23,803 nucleotides of DNA. Origin: a virus. Positions 1-7,245 of this stretch are shown piece after piece (position 1 is the stretch's first letter; the number at the start of each line of letters is the position of its first letter). The translations under genes and the position numbers were made by a program. The notes beneath the pieces were generated by a model. It was not told the origin of the DNA. It saw only the letters and a list, made by a program, of their open reading frames with translations, and made no database searches. Location: the IMG/VR virus record IMGVR_UViG_3300037847_005824, positions 7,591 to 31,393 of that record. One strand, given 5' to 3'.

Positions 1-835
1 CGCCAGAATTAATTGTTATTGGACCAGTGGACATTGCGTTTTTATTAGTTGTGATTGTATAATTAGTTGTCACAGTTTGAGAGTTTTCTATGAAAACTTC
101 GTCGCTACCACCACCTGTTGCTCCACCACCTAACGCACCCCAAGCACTACCATTATATCCTTCAAACTTAGTCAACGTGGTGTTAAATCTTAACATACCT
201 GTTTGTGGGCTTGCGTCTCTTTGTGCAGTTGTACCTACTGTGGATTTTATTGAGCCTGTTCCAGTAAAGTCTACATAACCTGTTCCGTCTGGATCTAAAG
301 TTATGTTACCATTTGTATCAGTAGAAGAAAGTGTATTGCCGTCAAGTTTTAAATTATCAACTTCAAACGAGCCTGTTCTTTTTTCATTAGGTTGTAAAAC
401 AGTAACCACAGCACCACTACCAGCACCGTCAAACTTTAAAACGACATCTTTACCATTAGGTATTTCAAAATCGTTTGACGCATTGTATGTGCCTTGAAAA
501 ACTATAACACTCCTACTAGCAGAAAGACTGTTACGCATAAATACTATTTTTTCTGCATTGTTAGGTGTTAACTGTACATAAGCAGTTCCACCTAAATCAC
601 CACCATCATTAAACTCTATAAATTTATTTCTACCATTAGAACTTGAACCATCTGTAATAGGTAAAGCTGTTGGAGAGCCTGAACTACCTGCAGACGATAA
701 AGTTACAGTTATAACACCGTTTATTGCTTCATCTAAAATATCAAAATTAGTATTAGTTGTTGTGCCCCATGTACCACTTTGGTCACCAGTGGCCATTTTT
801 TCAATACCTAAATTGGTAGTATATGTACTAGTCAT
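1..835 (-). CDS. Tail fibre / receptor-binding-type protein, 3' end cut by the window edge
   Basis: This open frame begins at an ATG at 835 and stays open to position 1, so only about 278 N-terminal residues are seen. The N-terminus (MTSTYTTNLGIEKMATGDQS, then GTWGTTTNTNFDILDEAING) matches a start often found in tail-fibre proteins of marine phages, in which a YTTNLGLEKP..GDQ..GTWG..NTNF motif is followed by beta-rich Gly/Thr/Ser repeats. Later segments such as GNITLDPDGTGYVDFTG and the NKNAMSTGPITI motif near the edge are also typical of trimeric beta-structured fibres. The fibre would mediate host recognition at the virion tail. The gene lies 2 bases downstream of the neighbouring structural gene, so it is probably in the same operon; its own ribosome site is weak. 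Family assignment is from memory of related proteins. The C-terminal receptor-binding part is missing. Confidence 0.75.
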   Translation of the reverse strand, partial: MTSTYTTNLGIEKMATGDQSGTWGTTTNTNFDILDEAINGVITVTLSSAGSSGSPTALPITDGSSSNGRNKFIEFNDGGDLGGTAYVQLTPNNAEKIVFMRNSLSASRSVIVFQGTYNASNDFEIPNGKDVVLKFDGAGSGAVVTVLQPNEKRTGSFEVDNLKLDGNTLSSTDTNGNITLDPDGTGYVDFTGTGSIKSTVGTTAQRDASPQTGMLRFNTTLTKFEGYNGSAWGALGGGATGGGSDEVFIENSQTVTTNYTITTNKNAMSTGPITINSG

Positions 836-837
836 AA

Positions 838-1254
838 TTAGTCAATCCTAATAATTGCAGTGCTACCAGCAGCAGGGAAAACAATTCTAAAAGTTCCTGC
901 AGAAACTGTAAAATCTCCACCAAATGCTAAAACTGCTATCGCTTTATTAGATGCTGAAGTGTTATATATTAAAGCACCATTAGCAGTAAAAGATGCACTT
1001 GTCCATTCTGGATCATTAAAATCTACATACGCAGTAGTGCCACTAGTGGCTATGGTTGCACCTGTTAAAGTGTTACCACCTGCCGAGTATCCTGTGCCTG
1101 ATATTTCGTTTGTGGTTGCATATGCAGTTGTACTTGCACCTAAAGTAGCTGAACTTGTATAAAGTGCTATTTTTAAAGTGTCTGTGTCTAAGTCGTGCTC
1201 TTTGTTTAAAAGTTCCTGTTTAAAACTTGTGCACATTGCTTGTGTTATTGCCAT
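838..1254 (-). CDS. Conserved phage structural protein (138 aa)
   Basis: The protein is small, Thr/Ser/Gly/Ala-rich and predicted beta-rich. It has an MAITQAMCTSFKQELLN start, a LDTDTLKIALYTSSATL segment, a GTGYSAGGNTLTGATI segment and a C-terminal stretch ending AAIIRI-like (TAIIRID). I recognise this pattern (helix at the N-terminus, DTFKIALYTS..ATL, GTGYTAGG, GALIYN..) as a family common near tail genes of many tailed phages and annotated there as structural or hypothetical. The exact role is not known to me. It follows a good ribosome site (GGAGG, 10 bases before ATG) and sits between the adaptor-like protein and the tail fibre, which supports a virion or tail role. It contains one Cys near the start. 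Confidence 0.75.
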   Translation of the reverse strand: MAITQAMCTSFKQELLNKEHDLDTDTLKIALYTSSATLGASTTAYATTNEISGTGYSAGGNTLTGATIATSGTTAYVDFNDPEWTSASFTANGALIYNTSASNKAIAVLAFGGDFTVSAGTFRIVFPAAGSTAIIRID

Positions 1255-1257
1255 TGG

Positions 1258-1884
1258 TTAAATACCTCCGTTGTATTCTGCTGTATAATTTCTAACCATC
1301 TCTTCTTGAAACCCTTTTATTGCTTCATCAAATTGTGCCTTATATAAGTTTAACGTGTCTTGGGCTTTAAGAAAAGCAGAAGTTTCATAAAGTGATGCTG
1401 AAAGTAAAACATTCTCTGCATTGTCGCCAATCCAACTATTTGCATTAGAACTAGAAAGTCCAGTTTCTGGTGCTATAAAGTCAACTTGATAACTAAGTGT
1501 TGCACTAGGAGTTGGTGCTAAAGTTAAAGTAATTCCTGATGTAGTAGCATTTTTAGTGCTGTACATTTCAGGTGTCCCTGTTGTACTAGCATTTGGCCAG
1601 TAATCTCTTAAGTAAGAATCTACCCTATGGTCTAAGTAAACTAGGTTACTTGACGAGTTAGTTATAGAAACTTGACGTACCATTCTAGCATCAGCCACCG
1701 TATAGTCAGCTGTGCCTATTGATAGTGTGCCTGTTGTAGTTTTTCTAAAACAAGGCAAACTAGGTAAACGTTGAAAAATCATTTCTTCAGCTTGTGCAAT
1801 AATAGTATTTATAGAATTGTCTAGTTCTGTAGAGTCGTCTTCAACAAAATTTTTAATATTTGTAACTAATGTAGAATAATTCAT
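1258..1884 (-). CDS. Head-tail adaptor / connector-like structural protein (208 aa)
   Basis: The N-terminus (MNYSTLVTNIKNFVEDDSTE, then LDNSINTIIAQAEEMIFQRL) is a helical segment with the spacing I know from a widespread phage protein family: a short helical bundle, then QAEERI.R.L, then a beta domain. Members are usually found next to connector and tail genes. The middle (residues 50-140) is beta-rich and Thr/Ser-rich, with TADYTVADARMVRQVSI. The C-terminal third is helical again (NAENVLLSASLYETSAFLKA), resembling an attachment helix pair. A GGGGA ribosome site precedes the ATG. Its place just after the GVNGTGA-repeat protein and the P22 gp4-like connector suggests it helps build the head-tail junction or upper tail. 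The assignment is by resemblance and not by identified catalytic residues. Confidence 0.65.
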   Translation of the reverse strand: MNYSTLVTNIKNFVEDDSTELDNSINTIIAQAEEMIFQRLPSLPCFRKTTTGTLSIGTADYTVADARMVRQVSITNSSSNLVYLDHRVDSYLRDYWPNASTTGTPEMYSTKNATTSGITLTLAPTPSATLSYQVDFIAPETGLSSSNANSWIGDNAENVLLSASLYETSAFLKAQDTLNLYKAQFDEAIKGFQEEMVRNYTAEYNGGI

Positions 1885-1887
1885 AAT

Positions 1888-2718
1888 TTAATTTCCCCAA
1901 GTTCCCGTACTCCAAGCATCTTCACCCCAACCTCTATTAACTTGTATAGAAACTGTACCTAAAGCACCTGTACCATTTAAACCTGTTTCTGTTATTTCTG
2001 CCTCTGCAGTTTCTGTACCAGTAGCACCTGTAGCACCAATACCTGTAACTCCTGTAACAATTACAAGTAAATTACCATCCCCAGCTAAACCAAAACCCTC
2101 TATTGCACCTGTACCATTTACACCACTTGGTAAAGCTGATAGTGTTAAACTTTCTGTACCAATAGCACCTGTACCGTTTACTCCTGCTTCAGTTATTTCA
2201 CTTTCTGTAACCTGAGTTCCTAAAGCACCTGTACCATTTACTCCTGAAATATTTTTAGAAGTTATAAAGGTTTCTGTACCAATAGCACCTGTACCGTTTA
2301 CTCCTGAAACTGAAACGTCTAAAGTAATAAATAAAGATATTGTACCTAAAGCACCTGTACCGTTTACTCCTGTTACTTCACCAGATGTAAAAAATTCAAC
2401 TTCTGTAAACTCTACAACTCCAACTCCACGCATACCTATGGTTCTAGGTCTGTCTTTAGGATCTAAAAATATATCTCCATAATTATAACCAACATGAAAT
2501 TCAACATTTTCTGGATCGTTGTCTGGTCTTGGCTGAAAAAGAGCAACAGCATCTATTACATTTTTAGGAGGAGTAAGTTGTGGATGCTTTGGGTCGTAGT
2601 CTTCTGGCTCTACCCTTTGACCTTTCCAGTTTGTTTTTAAAGATTTATAAGGAACTTTAAAACCTGAAATATCACTTATTGCATAAGACTTTTTCCCTTT
2701 TGCCCTTTTTATAGCCAT
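1888..2718 (-). CDS. Structural protein with GVNGTGA(I/L)GT tandem repeats (276 aa)
   Basis: The first 100 residues are a non-repetitive, basic then mixed domain (MAIKRAKGKKSYAISDISGF, later PKDRPRTIGMRGVGVVEFTE). Residues about 112-265 contain seven units built on GVNGTGAIGT or GVNGTGALGT, spaced about 20-25 residues apart, with variable beta-prone linkers between them. The last residues are Trp/Gly-rich (RGWGEDAWSTGTWGN). Similar V.GV.GTGA.GTV repeats occur in virion proteins of marine phages, where they probably form stacked beta structures. The role here is unknown, probably tail or fibre-associated. The start codon directly follows the upstream stop (TAA, one base, ATG) and has no clear ribosome site, so translation is probably coupled. 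Nothing suggests an enzyme. Confidence 0.7.
   Translation of the reverse strand: MAIKRAKGKKSYAISDISGFKVPYKSLKTNWKGQRVEPEDYDPKHPQLTPPKNVIDAVALFQPRPDNDPENVEFHVGYNYGDIFLDPKDRPRTIGMRGVGVVEFTEVEFFTSGEVTGVNGTGALGTISLFITLDVSVSGVNGTGAIGTETFITSKNISGVNGTGALGTQVTESEITEAGVNGTGAIGTESLTLSALPSGVNGTGAIEGFGLAGDGNLLVIVTGVTGIGATGATGTETAEAEITETGLNGTGALGTVSIQVNRGWGEDAWSTGTWGN
1957..2375 (-). repeat. Coding tandem repeats (GVNGTGA units)
   Basis: A core of about 28 bases (on the plus strand GCACCTGTACCRTTTACTCC, R = A or G) recurs at roughly 60-base steps near 2163, 2223, 2283 and 2346, with more diverged copies near 1965 and 2105. Copies alternate between two subtypes (preceded by CCAATA or by CCTAAA), so an identical block reappears about 120 bases away. 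This points to duplication of a two-unit block. Confidence 0.8.
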
Positions 2719-2719
2719 C

Positions 2720-3400
2720 TTAAGATAAATTAAGTCCTGTTGGTCTAACTCTTAAAGAAACTCCGTCATTGTCAGCAGATGCAGCAAAATCAAAAGCCCT
2801 TTCGTACATTGAATTTAAAACTTCAAACTTTTCAGGATTAAACTTTAATGCTAACTTGCTAGCCAAACCTGCACATATACAATCTGACCATCTGTAAGGA
2901 ACATCTGCCTCTTGGTTAGATTCAGTTATGTCTTCTAGTTGATTTATTGACCAATAAACAAAACTATAAGAGTTATTGTCTGGAACTTGCCAAACATAAA
3001 CTATTGGAGTGTATTGTTTATCTAACATGTACTGTGTTGGTTTACCTGAAGAACTTTTATTAGGCAACTGATTATAGTCAGCCATACTAATTCTTTCTAC
3101 AGGAGTGTCAGTTGTTGTACTGCCAACAGTTTCCCTTACTACAACATCTATTAAATCAATAGTTCCTGCTGGTAAAGTGTAAGTTGTTGTGCCACTAGCA
3201 AGAGTTAAAGTGTTGTTTTGTACTGTCCAATAATTTATACCTCTGTTAGACCACTCTGAAAAAAGCATATTTAAACTACGTCTTGCAGAAACTGCATGGT
3301 ATCCTGTTCTTGTTTGAGAATCTATACCACAACGTTCATATGCTTCAGCAATTATTTCTTCAACATTTGGTCTAAATGCAACTGTACCTGATGTTGCCAT
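2720..3400 (-). CDS. P22 gp4-like tail accessory / DNA-stabilising connector protein (226 aa)
   Basis: The N-terminal half carries the pattern I associate with P22 gp4-like proteins in marine podoviruses: RPNVEEIIAEAYERCGI, then a helical stretch with SARRSLNMLFSEWSNRGINYWTV, then a beta hairpin region starting LTLASGTTTYTLPAGTIDLI. The C-terminal part is helical (YRWSDCICAGLASKLALKFN). In P22, gp4 binds under the portal after DNA packaging, seals the head and forms the site for further tail proteins. The length is somewhat above P22 gp4 (about 166 aa), consistent with marine homologues that carry extra beta segments. A GGAG ribosome site precedes the ATG. The family call is from recognised sequence pattern; no database search was possible. 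Confidence 0.78.
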   Translation of the reverse strand: MATSGTVAFRPNVEEIIAEAYERCGIDSQTRTGYHAVSARRSLNMLFSEWSNRGINYWTVQNNTLTLASGTTTYTLPAGTIDLIDVVVRETVGSTTTDTPVERISMADYNQLPNKSSSGKPTQYMLDKQYTPIVYVWQVPDNNSYSFVYWSINQLEDITESNQEADVPYRWSDCICAGLASKLALKFNPEKFEVLNSMYERAFDFAASADNDGVSLRVRPTGLNLS

Positions 3401-3444
3401 ATATATATTTACTCCTAGGTTAAAGAGTTATTCTGAAAATTTAA

Positions 3445-3723
3445 CTAAGCATAAAAAAGAGTTACACTATCACAAGCAGTTAAATCTAAATATACATCTG
3501 TTTCAAACAATATCCCATTTTCAGGAATATTCAAAGAATGTACATCACCTGTTGTGTAAGTTAAAGAAAGTTTTGTTGTGCCACTAGACCCACCGTCTTT
3601 CAAAACTACTGCAGGAGAACCAGAACTAGAAGTATGTACTACTAACTGTTTTACTCTGGCTCTTCCACTAACAAATGCTCCATCAGCAGTTCTAGTAACA
3701 GCAATTACATCAGACATTGCCAT
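3445..3723 (-). CDS. Small conserved virion-associated protein (92 aa)
   Basis: The protein starts MAMSDVIAVTRTADGAFVSG and continues with alternating hydrophobic residues (ARVKQLVVHTSSSGSPAVVL), a Gly/Ser turn, and ends CDSVTLFYA. The pattern fits a compact all-beta domain. I know very similar short proteins from marine phage structural operons, where they carry no specific function. A good AGGGGA ribosome site lies before the first ATG; a second Met codon two codons later is a possible alternative start. Its position between the capsid-side protein at 3736-4215 and the gp4-like connector supports a head or connector location. It may be a decoration or tail-completion protein, but this is inference. 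Confidence 0.65.
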   Translation of the reverse strand: MAMSDVIAVTRTADGAFVSGRARVKQLVVHTSSSGSPAVVLKDGGSSGTTKLSLTYTTGDVHSLNIPENGILFETDVYLDLTACDSVTLFYA

Positions 3724-3735
3724 AATTATCCCCTA

Positions 3736-4215
3736 TTACGATGCGTCAGAAGTGCTTGACAATCCAAAAAACTTCAGAACAACTACTGTGTCCCCACCAG
3801 GATCTCCAGAAAGAACAACTTCAACTTCGTCTGCTGTTTCTGTAGCAGCAGTAGTTGCACCACCTGACATACCTAAAACACCATTACATGGGAAAAAACC
3901 TTTAAATCCTGTACTATTAACTGCAGCTGTAATACCATCAACAAACCCATCAGTATCAGCATCAGTGCCAATATCGACTAAGTTAACTGCATTAGCAGCA
4001 GCAGTTGTAACTGCAACAGTTACACCCATAGGAATAAAGTTAGACGGAATACCTATTGAAGATTCTTTACCTGTAGTCGCACCATTAGCAACTGTAATAG
4101 TTGCCACATAAGTTTCCATTGACATTGTGCTTGTTACTGTGCCAACAGAATTTGTTTTAATCGAATCAAACCCATCTTTAGATCTGACTGGACCTGAAAA
4201 AGTAGAATTAGACAT
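3736..4215 (-). CDS. Conserved structural protein, MSNSTFSGPVRS family (159 aa)
   Basis: The MSNSTFSGPVRSKDGFDSI start is one I recognise from virion proteins of marine phages. The body is Ala/Val/Thr/Gly-rich and probably beta-structured, with a segment ATITVANGATTGKESSIGIP followed by NFIPMGVTVAV and a C-terminal VVVLKFFGLSS. No enzyme motif is visible. A strong ribosome site (AAGGAG) precedes the ATG. The gene starts right after the terminator that follows the capsid gene, so it may be served by its own promoter or by read-through. A TTGACA hexamer on the minus strand lies about 50 bases upstream in the gap, without a convincing -10 partner. Role: virion protein of unknown function. Confidence 0.68.
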   Translation of the reverse strand: MSNSTFSGPVRSKDGFDSIKTNSVGTVTSTMSMETYVATITVANGATTGKESSIGIPSNFIPMGVTVAVTTAAANAVNLVDIGTDADTDGFVDGITAAVNSTGFKGFFPCNGVLGMSGGATTAATETADEVEVVLSGDPGGDTVVVLKFFGLSSTSDAS

Positions 4216-4267
4216 TTATTTCTCCTTGTCTTTGTCTATTGTCAGCTTTCGCTGTCAAGGTGAAAGA

Positions 4268-4290
4268 AGAGAGGGAGTATTACCCTCTCT
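4268..4290 (-). terminator. Intrinsic terminator downstream of the major capsid gene
   Basis: Arms AGAGAGGG (4268-4275) and CCCTCTCT (4283-4290) form a perfect 8-bp stem with a 7-base loop. On the minus strand the stem is followed by TCTTTC, a short pyrimidine tract. It lies 18 bases after the capsid stop codon, before the next structural gene. Partial terminators after the capsid gene are common in phages and raise capsid transcript levels relative to tail genes. Confidence 0.7.
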
Positions 4291-4308
4291 CCGTGTTTAT
4301 ATTTATGC

Positions 4309-5217
4309 TTATGCAGCACCCTCTGAACCAAAAACACCTCTCCAGTCAGTAAATCCGAAAGAAAATCTTTCTCTTACTTTGTATCGAACGTTTCCAGTTT
4401 CAAAGTCTCCCTCCATACCTTTTTTCAAAGGTGAACGTTGGAAGTGCTTTAAGCCATCAGGCACATCAGTTTTAACAAAAAATGCATCTGAGTCTGTTAG
4501 TCTACGCATAACGTGATAACCTTGTGGTAAATAACCACCAGACCTAATAGCATTAATGTCGTTGTCTGCTGTTCCTGTTCTAAGTTGTGACTCTAAAAGT
4601 CTTTCTGCAACAAAAGTGTAAGCAGTTGGTATAATTAACATTGTACCTTGTGCTGCAACTCTTAAACCTCTATCATCTTTCATGTCGGCTATTTGAATTA
4701 AAATAGATTCTAAAGATGTTTCAGAAAGGTCAGCAGCAGTTGCAAGTGTGTTACTTTGATTGCCACTTCTAGTTGGGTGGGCTGTGCTAAGTAAAACTAC
4801 ACCGTCACCACCTTCATAACCAGCAGAAGTTGCATTGTTTAAAACATTTGCTGCTTTAATTTCTTTTGTTGATGCCATGGATCTTGCTAATGCTTTTGTA
4901 TACCTAGAAGCAATTGAACCATACTGTCCATCTTCTTCTGCCTCTTCAGTAATACTAAAAGCTAAAGCAATAGTTTCGTGCTGATAACGAGCAGTCCACT
5001 GTTGGCTACCAGAGTCATAAGAAATAGCAGCACCCTCATTTTTCACTGGTGCAGTGCCAAATCCCTCTAGTAAAACATCCTCTTCAAATGCTCTGTTTGA
5101 AGTGTTTGCTTCAAAAACAGCTGCATATTCTGGAGGATACGAATCGTACTCAAGACCAAACAAAGTGTTTAGTCCTGGCTCTAACATTTTTGCAAATTGT
5201 GCTCTATTCATTGCCAT
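4309..5217 (-). CDS. Major capsid protein (302 aa)
   Basis: The protein resembles the Mu gpT-like group of HK97-fold major capsid proteins. The N-terminus MAMNRAQFAKMLEPGLNTLF is followed by Y.SYPPEYAAVFE, then a conserved helical part (ITEEAEEDGQYGSIASRYTK, then ALARSMASTKEIKAANVLNN) corresponding to the long spine helix. Next comes the segment DGVVLLSTAHPTRSGN, typical of this family, and a C-terminal beta region (NVRYKVRERFSFGFTDWRGV). It would form the icosahedral shell. The gene has a strong ribosome site (AAGGAG, 8 bases before ATG), lies downstream of the scaffold, and is followed by a terminator hairpin, as expected for the most abundant protein. Length fits this group (about 300 aa). 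Confidence 0.85.
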   Translation of the reverse strand: MAMNRAQFAKMLEPGLNTLFGLEYDSYPPEYAAVFEANTSNRAFEEDVLLEGFGTAPVKNEGAAISYDSGSQQWTARYQHETIALAFSITEEAEEDGQYGSIASRYTKALARSMASTKEIKAANVLNNATSAGYEGGDGVVLLSTAHPTRSGNQSNTLATAADLSETSLESILIQIADMKDDRGLRVAAQGTMLIIPTAYTFVAERLLESQLRTGTADNDINAIRSGGYLPQGYHVMRRLTDSDAFFVKTDVPDGLKHFQRSPLKKGMEGDFETGNVRYKVRERFSFGFTDWRGVFGSEGAA

Positions 5218-5236
5218 AATCTAAACTCCTTATTTA

Positions 5237-5788
5237 TTAAATACCTGCACTGTCTTTTAAAAGATGCTCATTAACAAGCACTTCCATGACAGCATTAGCA
5301 CCAAAATCATTATCAGGTGCATCATGCAAAGCTAAAATTTTACATGTTGCTGTTCCAGCAGCCATTGTGCCAGAAATTTCAAAACCTGATTGCCCTGTTG
5401 TTGTTGAACCTGATCCTGCTACAACATCTGCACAGTTACCAATATTGGTTTGTGCTGGAGAACCAGCAGACTGTACTTTGTATACTGTGTAAGGATCGTC
5501 ATAAATGTAAGCAACAATATCTGTTGCTGTTGTACCTGATGGCCAATATTGACTGTAAACATAAGAACCATCTGAAGCAGTGTAAGAAACACCAGCAAAA
5601 ACACCTATGTTGTTAACTTCAGTTGCTGTGTGTGGTGTTACTTGACCATTTGCATCTATAATACATAAATCTCCAGTGAAAATATTTTCTGCTAAACCTG
5701 AAGCAATAGTATATTTGTTTGCTCTAGCTGCATTGCCACCCATGGTTCTAATAGGTACAAACCCAAAAGCTGCATCTACGTTTGCCAT
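5237..5788 (-). CDS. Probable capsid decoration protein (183 aa)
   Basis: The start MANVDAAFGFVPIRTMGGNA, followed by ANKYTIASGLAENIFTGDLC, is a signature I know from a protein family placed just upstream of the capsid gene in marine phages. The body is beta-rich (Thr, Gly, Ser, Val) with Y-rich turns (DGSYVYSQYWPSGTTATDIV). These proteins are usually annotated as hypothetical or virion structural; a decoration or head-stabilising role is inferred from position and from the small all-beta character. AGGAG lies 9 bases before ATG. It is spaced 19 bases from the capsid gene, so the two are co-transcribed and could be made in similar amounts. Confidence 0.65.
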   Translation of the reverse strand: MANVDAAFGFVPIRTMGGNAARANKYTIASGLAENIFTGDLCIIDANGQVTPHTATEVNNIGVFAGVSYTASDGSYVYSQYWPSGTTATDIVAYIYDDPYTVYKVQSAGSPAQTNIGNCADVVAGSGSTTTGQSGFEISGTMAAGTATCKILALHDAPDNDFGANAVMEVLVNEHLLKDSAGI

Positions 5789-5813
5789 TGTAAAATACTC
5801 CTATTAAAAAAAA

Positions 5814-6296
5814 TTAATCATCCATAATCGGTAAACCTGTCCGACCACGACTCATTGTTGATTGTCTGTCCTGTGATATAGGTAATCCCGAACGATTGCC
5901 TAAAGCGTCCAAGTCACTTGCTATTGACTGATTTTGCTCTGCGTTTCTGCCTTTATAGTAGTTTTTCATAGCATTATGCTTTTCTACAGGCATCTCACAT
6001 AACAACATCCCTTCAACACCAATACAACCTGCCCACTGTCCGTGATTGATAGTTGGGTATCTCTTATCTTTCACACTATCTGCAGAACGTGGATTCCAGC
6101 CTGCACGCATACGTTTATATACGTTGTCTGGAGTTTCTTTCCCCTGAATCGAGGTAGCAATCCACCTTTGGATCATACCATCACGTGGTGCTGGTGCGTC
6201 CAATAAAGAGGGTGGTTTCCATGCAGTTTCCTGCCGAGCCTCTTCTACTCGTAAATTCTGTCTAGATTCGTTTGCTCTAACATTCCTTTTAGCCAT
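5814..6296 (-). CDS. Conserved phage protein between scaffold and capsid genes (160 aa)
   Basis: The N-terminus is basic and helical (MAKRNVRANESRQNLRVEEA). The middle holds the block RWIATSIQGKETPDNVYKRM followed by RAGWNPRSADSVKD. The rest is polar with Asp/Arg/Ser-rich turns and two Cys residues near CIGVEGMLLCEMP. I recognise the order R..ESR....EA....W.PP..LD.P.P..G...RW....I.G....NV..R...GW.P as a family found repeatedly in marine phages at exactly this location, without known function. A clear GGGAG ribosome site precedes the ATG, and only 2 bases separate it from the scaffold stop codon. It may help in prohead assembly or be a minor head protein. Confidence 0.65.
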   Translation of the reverse strand: MAKRNVRANESRQNLRVEEARQETAWKPPSLLDAPAPRDGMIQRWIATSIQGKETPDNVYKRMRAGWNPRSADSVKDKRYPTINHGQWAGCIGVEGMLLCEMPVEKHNAMKNYYKGRNAEQNQSIASDLDALGNRSGLPISQDRQSTMSRGRTGLPIMDD

Positions 6297-6298
6297 GA

Positions 6299-7225
6299 TT
6301 ATTTTCTCCCATTATTTTGTTGGTTGCGTATTTCAGATTCATATTTTTTAAGACTTTTCTCATCTGTTATACCTAATTCTCGTGCCATTCTTAATTGGTC
6401 TGTTGTTAAACGAACTCTGTTACCATTATAAGCACTTGTAGAACTTGTACTTGCAGTTGGTGCCACTGGCGACCTGTTTTTAGTTCTTTCTGGTGCTTTA
6501 TTAGGTAATATTAACTCGGGAAAGAGTTTTCGTAAACGACTATTTAAGTTGTCGTAATATTCTTCCGAATTTTTATCATACCCTTCCACGTCCAATTGCA
6601 CGTCAATAGCCCTTGCAGCAGCAGTTTCTTTTTCAAAACCTTGCGCATTAAACCATCTGTTTTTCTGCCACCAGTCCATTGCTTTTTGTGGAGGAGGTAC
6701 AGATGCTGCTTCAGCATGCCCAACTGTTGGTGAGTTTTGTGCTTGGATTTTTTGTTGCCTACGTTGCATTTCATTAACTCTCATAGTGGCACGCATGTCT
6801 GCTAGCTGTTCTGAAAAATCAACTTGTGCTTGAGTATCACCCTCTTCAACAGCTTTTGCTAGTGCTTGTTTAGTTTCTGTGTAACGTTTATTAAATTCGT
6901 TTTCTACTCTTGTTTGAGAGCCTTTTTCTAAACGTTCTAAACGTGTTTGGAGTTGGTTGTACTGTTGCTGAAGTTTTTCAGTTTCCTGTTCAGCGTCTCG
7001 TCTTTGAGATATTAGCTTGTTGATTCTTTTTTGAACCTTAGCACTATACTCTTCTTCAGACTCTTTTTTTTCAGGCTGTTCAGCTTTAGGTTTAGTTTCC
7101 TGTTCCTGAGTTTTTTCATCAGTAACCTCTATTTCAAAATCACTTTCAGCAGACTTTTTAATTGTATCTTGAATTTGCTGTTCTACTTTTTTGATTTCGT
7201 CTTGAGCTTTATTTTCATTTTCCAT
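6299..7225 (-). CDS. Capsid scaffolding protein (308 aa)
   Basis: The first 70 residues are highly charged, Glu/Lys-rich and disordered-looking. Residues about 60-125 form a long coiled coil (ISQRRDAEQETEKLQQQYNQ). A conserved patch near residues 185-240 contains WWQKNRWFNAQGFEKETAAA, then RLRKLFPELILP, which I know from scaffold proteins of marine podoviruses and T7-like phages. The C-terminus is a short basic helix-turn-helix-like tail (LTTDQLRMARELGI..NNGRK), as in scaffolds that bind the coat through a basic C-terminal domain. It would guide prohead assembly and then leave the head. No protease motif is visible. A good ribosome site (AAGGGA) is present. Position between co-chaperonin and capsid genes supports the call. 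Confidence 0.82.
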   Translation of the reverse strand: MENENKAQDEIKKVEQQIQDTIKKSAESDFEIEVTDEKTQEQETKPKAEQPEKKESEEEYSAKVQKRINKLISQRRDAEQETEKLQQQYNQLQTRLERLEKGSQTRVENEFNKRYTETKQALAKAVEEGDTQAQVDFSEQLADMRATMRVNEMQRRQQKIQAQNSPTVGHAEAASVPPPQKAMDWWQKNRWFNAQGFEKETAAARAIDVQLDVEGYDKNSEEYYDNLNSRLRKLFPELILPNKAPERTKNRSPVAPTASTSSTSAYNGNRVRLTTDQLRMARELGITDEKSLKKYESEIRNQQNNGRK

Positions 7226-7245
7226 AATAATTCCCTTTTTTAGTT

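Noticed and set aside
1957-2375. CRISPR-like array from regularly spaced repeats
   Set aside because: The repeats are in frame in a coding gene and translate to GVNGTGA units, the spacers are also coding, and there are no cas genes.
3578-4516. Long plus-strand open frames opposite the structural genes (for example 3578-4111, 4127-4516, 860-1162, 5286-5616)
   Set aside because: They lie antisense to genes with clear protein families and good ribosome sites. Their products are Pro/Leu/Thr-rich reverse images of the Gly/Thr-rich coding strand, and they lack ribosome sites.
5419-6774. Minus-strand frames at 5419-5604 and 6544-6774
   Set aside because: They are out-of-frame readings inside the decoration-protein and scaffold genes and have no ribosome site.
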